A stretch of 15,477 nucleotides of DNA. Origin: Jimgerdemannia flammicorona. Taxonomy: Eukaryota > Mucoromycota > Endogonomycetes > Endogonales > Endogonaceae. The notes below the pieces were generated by a model that was given only the letters and a program-made list of their open reading frames with translations, had not been told where the DNA came from and did not search any database. Within the stretch, counting starts at the first letter, position 1. Each line of letters starts with the position of its first letter. The stretch lies in NCBI GenBank assembly GCA_003990745.1, contig RBNI01003630.1, forward strand, positions 1 to 15,477, read 5' to 3'. A program made the translations under genes and the position numbers. Shown here one piece after another: positions 8,340-15,477 of this stretch.

Positions 8340-9228
8340 ACTTTCTGATACAAAGCTTGAAGATTTTGCCACCAAGTTTAAGTGAAGAACTTTGCCACCT
8401 TTGGAATTATTGGTATGCTTGCCAGACTAAGCCTGAAGAATCCGAGTTCACTGCCCAAGTTAAGGAAGAACTTCACTGCCATTTCTGAGTCATCTGCAGA
8501 ACATCTGAAGAGAAAGCCACCTTGCACAAGCCAGTTTCTGATGCAACTTTGCAGTAAATCTGTTTCATACAAATGAAGCCAGTCTTTGATACAACTTTGC
8601 CAAGAGACCCTTTCCCAGTTAAAGCCACCAATTCAGAAAGAATCTGCATCATCTGAGTTAATTCCCAGTTGAAGCTGCTGTTTTCAAGAAGTCCACTGAT
8701 TCAGGAGAGTCTGTGTTATCTGCCATTTTCAAGTTATCCACATTCCCAGTTGAAGCCACTGATTCAGGAAGAATCCATGATATCTGAGTTATTCATTATT
8801 CCCAGTGAGCCCAAGAAGAATCTGCCACTAGTATAATTCTGATTTAGGAGAATCTGCACCAAATTGAGTTATCTGCCAAATTATCAGAATGTCCCACATA
8901 AGGAACTCATTGTGCTACATAGAGATTATTATGCTATACAAAAGATCATTACCCAGAAATTACATACTTTTGGAGATCATGCTATGCATGAATTTCTACC
9001 AATTCCCAGTTGACCCAAGAAGGAAACCCACTCACATACAAATCACCACTATATCCAGAGAACTGTCCCAATAAGAAAATTGCTTGCAGATATCCAGTTT
9101 TTGACTATTATACCACTAAACACCAAGAACATTTTATTACTTTTAACAAAGTAACTGGGGGCTCAAGCCAAACTACATCAACTTCCAACCTTGTAAATTT
9201 GCCTCCATTGAGCCAGACACATTACAAT
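8340..9228 (+). repeat. Degenerate tandem-repeat field (TTCCCAGTTGAAGCCAC... units)
   Basis: No gene is recognisable. The phrase TTCCCAGT recurs at 8612, 8662, 8743, 8799 and 9003, usually followed by TGAAGCCAC and GATTCAGGAAGAATCTGC-like blocks and ATCTGAGTTA. Weaker versions (AAGAATC..., TTTGCCA..., GATACAACTTTGCCA) extend back to about 8350. Unit spacing is irregular (50, 81, 56, 204 bp), so this is an old, diverged repeat field. Its base composition is not skewed towards TpA as in the neighbouring LINE copies. It may be the untranslated leader of the LTR-like element just upstream, or an unrelated minisatellite. Short ORFs here (e.g. 8382-8576) look like chance. Confidence 0.5.
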
Positions 9229-11110
9229 AGAGTGATTGAAGGGGTGAAAACTAGTAAACTGAATAGAATATTTATCTTTCTGGATCAGAAGAAGGCCTAT
9301 GATTATATTAAACAGATCTGGCTAAAGAAGTTGTTAGATAGAATTGGTGTTTTATATTTATTGTGAGTCTCTATAATTAGTCTTTTAGAGGATAGCAGGA
9401 TGGTACTTTTATATAATAGCCATTATAGTGCTGTATTTCTATTAGAGAGAGAAGTTTCTCAGAAGGACCCATTGTTTTCTATTTTATATGCTCTGTTATT
9501 GGAACTATCAATAGACAGAATTCACTATAAGGTGGCTGAGCTCTCAGTATTTAGAATAGTCTGAAAGGTTGAGGTCTTTGCAGATAATATAGTAATTGAT
9601 CTAGACTTAGTTGCTGATATAGAAGTACTGAGAGAGATAGTAGAATGATATGAGGAGTACTCTGGGGTAAAGCTCAACTAGTATAAGTGTGAGACAATGG
9701 TTCTGGGAATAGTCTGGTGGGTGGGGACATCATTGGAACAATTGTTTCTACTGGAGAGGTAGTACAGTATCTGGGTATTTTTCTTTCAGTATATAGATCT
9801 ATCCTGTCTAAAGCTTGGTGGAAGAGAAAGGTTGTTGTTTGAAGAGAGGCCCTTTGGAGCTGTGGGGGGACATCATATCTCTTTAGTAGGATGGATATTG
9901 ATTCTTAATATTTACTGATTGCCAAAACTGTGATATCTGGCTTATTACTTAGATTTTTCAGCCTAGGTAGTGAAGAAGCTATTGAAGATAGCTAAGGACT
10001 AGATCTGAACTAAGAGGTGGTATCAGATTAATTGGGAGGTCCTGATGATGTCAGTGAATTAAGGAGGTTTTGATCTGGTGAATCTTTCTAAGAGGCTGTA
10101 TTATCTGAGAGTATGGTAGTTGAAGAGAGCTATTGGCTATTGAGCTGAGGAGAGGTAGATGAGTGCTACTGATATAGAAGAACTGAGAGATAAGGTTTAC
10201 TCTCTGGGGCTCTTCAGGTAATTTGCTATCATTAGTTGAACTGGGTGGCAGTAGGTACTTATGGTATAAGGGCTTCTAGTAGAGAGTGGTAGATGATGCT
10301 CATCACATTGGTCTATACTGGTAGAGTACTGAGAGAGAGATATGCTGGGGTCTGGTAATATGGTAGTAAGATAGACTACTGCTGGGTAGTTCTCCTTTTC
10401 TTAACTTTAATATTAGGGCTAGAGTAGACTACTAGTGAGGAGTAGGACAGAATATATGGCCTATTGGCTGACAGATAGTTGAAATTAGTAAGAAGTGAGA
10501 CTGGGTGAGTATCTGGTCCTAGAGTACTGAGGTATAGTGGTGGCTTTCTCTGAATTTCTGAGTAGTATAGTGGTATTTGCTAAGAAGAAATATACATATA
10601 TCATATTTAACTTTTGTTTAAGATACTTAATTGATGACAGATCTTTTGATTGTGAGAAATACTATAAAGTAAGATAGGAGGAAGGTTTTATGCAGATATC
10701 TGAATATTAGCTAAGTATATAAGTACAAAGTTCTTGAGAACTTCTGAGTGACTATTGGAAGTTACCTGGAAGTTGAGAGATGAGAGGATGATCATTGGGA
10801 TGATTTGTAAGATTGATTGGTAGGTTATATTAATAATAAGTAGCTTACTGTTGAGTGGGTTCTAGAAGTATGAGTGGGTCTGGCTGGTTATTAGCTATAT
10901 GTATTTGAGGAGAAAAGATAGAGGAGCTTAGAGAAGTAATTAGTGAGGTAGGAGAGACTGATGGGGGATGTCATGACTAGTTGATAAATGGGGTGGGGTC
11001 TCTAGGGTAGCTATCATTGATATCTAGTAGAGGGAATTTATATATATAGTGATAGAAGAATAGTAATAGTTAATGATTTAGTAATCTTTAATTACAAAGA
11101 GATAAGGAGT
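9229..11110 (+). pseudogene. LINE copy B ORF2 fragment (reverse transcriptase, dead)
   Basis: Readable RT pieces are FLDQKKAYDYIKQIWLKKLL (~9280-9340), FLLEREVSQKDPLFSILYAL (where copy C has LREVPQGDLLSPILYAL) and FADNI (~9580-9594), where the catalytic FADD has lost its second Asp (GAT to AAT). Stops crowd the rest, for example TGA and TAG where copies A or C have TGG. The thumb and zinc-binding regions can be followed only by nucleotide alignment. No function is possible. Confidence 0.8.
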
Positions 11111-11211
11111 AGAACCTCTAGAGAGATTGGATAGGGATTGGGTTTCTGTATATTTATAGATATAGATTGGTTTAGTAATAAATGATAAAGTCTGAGAGAC
11201 TATTAAAAAAA
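9229..11211 (+). mobile_element. LINE copy B: 5'-truncated and heavily mutated
   Basis: Homology to LINE copies A and C starts abruptly near AGAGTGATTGAAGGGG (~9229), within the RT domain, and continues collinearly to a 3' end at about 11204 (GAGAGACTATT) followed by an A run and then (AT)n to 11234. The upstream DNA is unrelated, so this is the 5' truncation usual for LINE insertions. The 3' terminus aligns with GTCCAAGTGACTATAA of copy A. Many TGG codons have become TGA or TAG, and CpA sites on either strand have become TpA. I could not find a convincing target-site duplication. Confidence 0.88.
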
Positions 11212-11234
11212 TATATATATATATATATATATAT
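11211..11234. repeat. (AT)12 microsatellite at the LINE B 3' end
   Basis: An AT dinucleotide run directly follows the A stretch that ends LINE copy B. It probably grew from the element's A-rich tail or its target site. It separates copy B from the Gypsy relic. Confidence 0.9.
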
Positions 11235-11647
11235 ACTCTAGATACTATTGAAGAATTTCTCTTAATTAGAGGTTTAGTAAAATACTATTATCTTTTTATA
11301 GCTTACTAGGTAGTACTAGTGATCTTGAGAGCTATGACTATACTTTACTTATTGGCTATAATACTTCTTAAGTTATTTTCAGTAAACAATAGTAGAGATA
11401 ATTATATCTAAGAGTTTTTATAGCCAAAAGGTAGTGTATTTTATATTTTACACAAAAGATTCTTTTTACCTAGGCTTTAGTTTTTATAATTAATAAGTTT
11501 TTACTCTATTCTAATATATTAGAACTTTATCTCTTATTTTGATAATCTCTAGAGACTTATAAATCTTTTTTGCATTATTTTGTTATATATAATGTCTATA
11601 TCTTAATTATATAATTCTCAGTCTTCTTTCTTATTTAATATAATATT
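11235..11647 (-). pseudogene. Ty3/Gypsy integrase C-terminal part, degraded (segment 2)
   Basis: On the minus strand, with stops ignored, a frame reads AKKIYKSLEIIKIRDKVLIY (~11566-11510), then RVKT and KLKPR-stop-KESFV (~11500-11455), followed by a stretch ending in LKKYYS. This matches the end of Gypsy integrases: AxKYYD...FKxGDKVLLY...KLKPRWKGPF...RLKKYH. It is the continuation of the integrase at 12257-12960, from which copy D has separated it. Sequence further downstream, toward 11235, is too degraded to name. Almost every Trp and Gln codon is now a stop or altered, so it is far older or more heavily mutated than the LINEs. Confidence 0.75.
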
Positions 11648-11659
11648 TATATCTTTATT
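11648..11659. repeat. Target-site duplication of LINE D, left copy
   Basis: TATATCTTTATT here and TATATCTCTATT at 12245-12256 flank LINE copy D and match at 11 of 12 bases. The one difference is C versus T, the type of change that dominates the region. Removing the element and one copy rejoins the integrase sequence, as expected for a duplication made by target-primed insertion. Confidence 0.72.
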
Positions 11660-12244
11660 TTATTTTATTTTTTATTTTTTTTATAATCACTTGAACTTCT
11701 ACTTTATTATCAACTAGTCTATATATATATGTACCCCTCACCCAATCTCATATAGAGCCTTGCCCCCCTCCCTCTTTTCCTCTCTCTAGAAAGTTACTAA
11801 CCCCCCTACTACACCAATCCTTCTTCCACTCTACCTACAGATTTTCTTTATAAGTCTTCTATAGTATTTCTCTCCAGATCTCCACCCCTGCCACCATCTA
11901 TTCAAAAGGTCCAATACTAACCATTCTCATCTTACAACCTGTACTCCAAGTACTACCCATTGGCCCTCCTCAAATACATATAGCCAATGTTCAGCAAGCT
12001 CAACTCAAACAGCTATAACTCACCCAATAGTTAACTACTTATCACCCACCTCTCCCACCAACCTCCTCCAGAGAACACTCTATCTCTCCTCCACTACTAG
12101 TCCAGACATATGTATATACTTCTAGCCAATACTCAACTGTCTTCCAAAAGTCCTCTATTACTTCATACTCCCACAGCCAATGCTTGGAAGTCTGTATTAT
12201 CTCACTCTTTATATTTCTATATCTATATATTTTTGTACTATATA
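11660..12244 (-). mobile_element. LINE copy D: short 3'-end fragment inserted in the Gypsy integrase
   Basis: The plus-strand sequence from about 11689 (ATAATCACTTGAAC) to ~12230 aligns with window positions 1 to ~540 (TTATAGTCACTTGGAC...), so it is the last ~540 bp of the same LINE in minus orientation, preceded at 11660-11688 by its T-rich (poly-A complement) tail. It is strongly C-to-T mutated. Its position exactly between two halves of one integrase frame shows that it inserted into the Gypsy element. Being only the 3' end, it carries no complete protein domain. Confidence 0.87.
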
Positions 12245-12256
12245 TATATCTCTATT
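12245..12256. repeat. Target-site duplication of LINE D, right copy
   Basis: TATATCTCTATT, the partner of 11648-11659. It lies at the 5' end of the minus-strand LINE fragment, directly next to the integrase sequence. Confidence 0.72.
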
Positions 12257-13045
12257 AAATAACAAGCTTTCTTTAGAACTTTATTTTTCAAATAACAATT
12301 TCTAAGAAGTAAAATAGGTATATTATGATTATATATTATAAAGAGTAGATAATATTATTAACAGATAGTAATCTCAGTTTTTGTAACTATTATAAATCTT
12401 AGAAATGATATTCTTAAAAGTCTTATTAATTCTTTCTATCTATCTATTTTTTTAAAAGTAATAAGCTTAATTTATATATAGTAAATCTTGTACTTTTGTA
12501 GAGAATCTTAAGAGCTGATTCAAAATTATATTTCTCTGTCTGTTATTACTTACTTTGGAGTCTCCAATTGACAGATAATTTCTCTATAAAAGAAATCAGT
12601 AATTGACTATATATTGACTTCTTTGAGAGATCTGGCTTCTAATTATTTTATAAAGAAATCTGTAATAATAATGATATATATATATATCAGTTGCTAGTTA
12701 ATATTATAGGTAGAGAGCTAATTATATCTATTACAATATAGATAAATAATACTAATCCTGATATCTAATTTTGCTAATTTTATTTCTATTTTTGATATTT
12801 ATCATTGATTTTAATAAAGAGTTTGATATATATTTTTCTCTATTTCTAATCACTATATTGTTCTTCTAGCTTTATTATAGATATTTATTTCTCTTAGATA
12901 ACTAAATTCATATACTATCTTTATTACTTATTTCTTTTTATATTAAAATATAACTAATAGTTTTCTTTTTTAAAGTATTTCTATATCAGTTTTAAATTAC
13001 TTTCAGATTCTATTAATAATTATTTATATCTATTCTTTTAAGTAT
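12257..13045 (-). pseudogene. Ty3/Gypsy integrase N-terminal and catalytic part, degraded (segment 1)
   Basis: Minus-strand reading with stops ignored, in order: IVYEF...INIYNKARRTI...KNIYQTLY (12915-~12800), the remnant of the His2Cys2 zinc region; VIDIISSLPIILTSN (~12734-12690), resembling IDIVGPLP...GN with the first catalytic Asp; a frameshift at a TA run; DFFIK-stop-LEARSLKEV (from 12660), resembling DYFTKWPEARALKE; EIICQ; TDREIQF-like (second catalytic Asp at 12540-12538); KIDR-stop-KELI (Glu at 12432-12430); and YYLLFIIYNHN (~12330-12300), resembling YLPYVLYAYN. Asp and Glu are separated by 35 codons, the D35E spacing. The host element would insert cDNA, but this copy is long dead. RT and RNase H parts were not found; LINE copy C starts at the expected side. 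Confidence 0.78.
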
Positions 13046-15477
13046 TGAGACATCTTATATGGAGATTTGGTGCATAGTATGCAACAGATCCTGGGAGTAT
13101 TGAAGGAGAATTGGCAGGGTCTGTGGAGTGAGAAAGAAGGGGGTGCTGATGCAGAGGCAATTGGTGACACACTGGAGGAGTGGGAGCTGCCACAGGTAGA
13201 GAAACTGGGTGATTTGATCTTACCAGTCCAAGAGGAGGAGATCCAAGGAGTCCTGGCAGCAACTAAGCTTGGGACAGCACCAGGAGAGGATGGGTTACCA
13301 TGGGACTTCTGGAAGAAGATGGCAAAAGTCCCTGGAGTACTGGGAGAGATGGCTGCCCTCTGTGACCATGTTCTTCTAAATGGTATATGGGTTGGAGAGC
13401 AGGACTTAGGGCTGGTGGCCCTTTTGTACAAAGACAAGGGTAGGTATGAGGATTGGAAGAACTGGAGGCCAATCATGCTTCTGGATATAGACTGTAAGTT
13501 GGTGACTAAGGTGATTGTTACAAGACTACAGAAGGTTGCTCAACAGGTGCTGGGTGAGGAGCAGCAGGGCTTTATAGGAGGTAGACTTATCAGAGATGGG
13601 ACTGCCTGAGTGCATGGCATTATTGAAGGGGCCCGGGCTTGTGGACTGGATGGTAGACTGGTTTTTTTGGACCAGGAGAAGGCCTATGACTATGTTCGGC
13701 AGGTTTGGCTGGGCAAGGTGCTGGACAGAATTGGTGTTCCACTACAGTTTCGGGAGTCTATGTTGAATTTGTTGGAGGGGAGCCAAGTGGCACTGATATA
13801 TAATAGTCACAGAGGTTTGGCATTTCTCTTATAGAGAGAAGTTCCTCAAGGAGACCTGCTGTCTCCTATCCTTTATGCCCTTTTCCTAGAATCTTTGTTG
13901 GATAGTATCTGTAGGAAGGTGGCTGAGCTCTCTGTGTATGGTGTGGAGTGGAAAGTGGGGGCCTTTGCAGATGATATGGTAGTTGGACTTGGATCAGTAG
14001 TGGATGTAGAGGCTCTTCAGGAAACAGTAGAATAGTATGAGACACACTCTGGAGCAAAACTCAACTGGCATAAGTGTGAGATGATGGTATTGGGGAATGG
14101 GCTAGTGGGAGGAGATATCATTGGAACAATTGTCCCCACAGGAGAGGTGGTGCAGTATCTAGGTATCTTCCTGTCTATATATAGATCAGTTCTGCCATGG
14201 ATATAGTGGGAGAGGAGGGTGGTCATTTGGAGAGAGGTGCTAAAGGGTTGGGGGGGTTGTCACATCTCCCTGGTAGAGCGGGTGGTGATTCTGAATGTTT
14301 ACTGGTTTTCCAAGTTGTGGTATGTAGCATATCACTTAGACTTTCCAGCCTGGGTGGTGAAGAGGCTGATGAAACTGGCTAGGGATTGGATTTGGGCAGG
14401 AAGAAGGGCCCAGATTAGTTGGGATACCCTTGTGGAGCTGGTGCTTAGGGGAGGCCTAGGCCTTGTCAATTTCCCTAAGTGACTACACTGCCTGTGATCT
14501 TAGTGGTTGAAAAGAGCTATTGATCTACAGGGTGGAGGTTGGGTACTGCTGATACAGAAGGTGTGGGAGATGATATTCTCCTCCTGGGGGTCCTCAGGAG
14601 ATCTACTCTCTTTGGTGGATCTGAATGGAAGCCAACAGCTATGGTATAAGGGCTTCTGGTAGGGGGTGGTGGATGGAGTACACCGGATAGGCCTGTACTA
14701 GCAAGACAATGAGGGGGAGGGGGTGTGGGGTCCAGCTATATAGTGATGGGACCGTCTGCTTCTAGGGAGAGTTCTACTTGCTGAGTTTGATATTAGTGAG
14801 GAGTGGAGTGTCAGCAGGAACTTGGCCAGGATCTTTGGCCAAGTAGTTGGCAGGCAGTGAGAATTGGTGAGAAGTGGGACTTGGCAGGAATCTGGTCTTG
14901 GAGTGCTGAGGTGCAGAGGTGGCTTCCTCCCAAGTTCTGGGTAGTATGGTGGCAAATACTGCAGAGGAATGTTATGTTAAATTTCTATGCTGGATATCTA
15001 GTGGATGGTGGTCGACTGGACTGTGAGGAGTGTTATAATGTAGGGCAAGCTGGGGGATTTGTGCAGATACCAGAACATTGGCTGGGAGAGTGTGAGGTTC
15101 TGGGGGACTTTTGGATAGCTATAGGGGACTAGCTGGGTGTCAAACAGAGACTGGATGGAGAGAGAGGTCACTGGGAGGATTTGGAATCTAGACTTGTGGG
15201 AGGTGTCAGCAATGGGTGGCTCACTGTAGGGTGGGTTATAGCAGTGTGGGTGGGGTTGGCTGGATATTGGCTTTTTGTTTTTGAGGAGGGGTGACAGATA
15301 GAGATATAGGAGAAGTTGTTGAGGTGGGAGGAGTTGGTGAGGGATCTACTGACTGGGTGGTAGGTTGGATGGGGTCCTCAAGGTGGGCAACATTGCTATC
15401 TGGTGGAAGGGATCTGTGGACAGAGTGGTGGGCAGATGGAAATGGTGTTTGATAAGATGGTCTTTCATCGAGAAGGG
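13046..15477 (+). mobile_element. LINE copy C: 5'-truncated, relatively young, continues past the window
   Basis: Homology to copy A begins near GGAGATTTGGTGCATAGTATG (~13050-13078) and runs collinearly to the window end, which still lacks the last ~130 bp found in copies A and B. Upstream is AT-rich Gypsy relic, so ORF1 and the endonuclease are missing: a 5' truncation. It is the least mutated of the four copies, with one reading frame surviving over about 1.4 kb apart from single-codon stops. The sense strand is markedly G-rich. Confidence 0.9.
13055..15477 (+). pseudogene. LINE copy C ORF2: reverse transcriptase and zinc-binding domain, inactivated
   Basis: A single frame runs from about 13055 to 14500, broken by stops at 13607, 13832, 14033, 14204, 14480, 14495 and 14501. 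RT motifs: TAPGEDGLPWDFWKKM (~13275-13320), DLGLVALLYKDKGR (~13400-13440), NWRPIMLLD, QQGFIGGR (~13564), LDQEKAYDYVRQVWLGKVLD (~13669-13725), REVPQGDLLSPILYALF (~13835-13885) and the polymerase FADD at 13964-13975. A frameshift lies between 14520 and 14800. Then PPKFWVVWWQILQRNVMLNF (~14926-14985) and C-E-E-C...E-H-W-L-G-E-C (to ~15100) form the zf-RVT type zinc-binding domain found at the end of many L1-like ORF2 proteins. Four of the seven stops replace Trp (TGG) present in copy A. Confidence 0.88.

Noticed and set aside
8281..8340. tRNA primer-binding site after the LTR-like segment
   Set aside because: No clear TGG-starting match to a tRNA 3' end follows the CA terminus, so it was not annotated.
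8378..8576. Short 64-codon frames on both strands in the repeat field
   Set aside because: Overlapping frames in degenerate repeat DNA, no motif, no splice context; most likely chance.
9200..11260. Target-site duplication for LINE copy B
   Set aside because: Compared about 9210-9230 with 11205-11250; only short AT-rich matches occur, not distinguishable from chance.
13030..13476. Minus-strand 148-codon frame opposite LINE copy C
   Set aside because: The plus strand here encodes clear RT motifs (GEDGLPWDFWKKM, LLYKDKGR); the reverse frame has no recognisable domain.

Overview
The window looks like a transposon-rich stretch of a eukaryotic, most likely fungal, genome. The clues are a Rho1-type small GTPase with short GT-AG introns, a ribonuclease-inhibitor-like leucine-rich-repeat (LRR) region with one repeat per exon, an apurinic-endonuclease (APE) type LINE family, a Ty3/Gypsy integrase, and C-to-T decay that resembles fungal repeat-induced point mutation (RIP). 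A filamentous or early-diverging (Mucoromycota-like) fungus is my best guess; the sequence does not settle it. I see no bacterial operons, tRNA, rRNA or CRISPR.

Layout. (1) 1-~5800, minus strand: a near full-length but dead LINE (copy A). It has an ORF1 remnant (~5868-3777), a 56-nt gap, and an ORF2 remnant from 3720 with endonuclease (GGDYN, SDHW), reverse transcriptase (LQGDPLSP, FADD) and a zinc-binding tail. (2) ~5800-6227: AT-rich spacer with (TA)n and T23. (3) 6228-7825, plus strand: the only non-transposon gene seen, an interrupted LRR-Rho GTPase fusion. Three or four 28-30-residue LRR exons separated by homologous phase-1 introns are spliced in phase to a Rho domain. That domain keeps the P-loop, effector threonine and SAK motif but has DTSEL in place of DTAGQ and no C-terminal CAAX box. 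Two small frame breaks leave open whether it still works. (4) 7826-~8340: non-coding, with a hairpin, four 18-bp tandem repeats ending in a palindrome, and LTR-like TATA and AATAAA signals. (5) ~8340-9228: a degenerate repeat field with recurring TTCCCAGT. (6) ~9229-11211, plus: 5'-truncated, heavily mutated LINE copy B. (7) 11235-13045, minus: a very degraded Ty3/Gypsy integrase, split by a 585-bp LINE fragment (copy D, minus) flanked by a 12-bp target-site duplication. (8) ~13046-15477, plus: 5'-truncated, younger LINE copy C, running to the window end.

Four copies of one LINE family at different stages of decay, plus an older Gypsy relic, make this a nested transposon graveyard around one unusual host gene. 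Where copies can be aligned, differences are dominated by transitions in CpA/TpG contexts, with TGG codons turned into TAG or TGA, as expected from RIP-like or cytosine-methylation-linked mutation. The LRR-Rho fusion is the most likely undescribed item: a Rho module that appears unable to hydrolyse GTP or be prenylated, tethered to an LRR sensor-type array built by exon-intron duplication.
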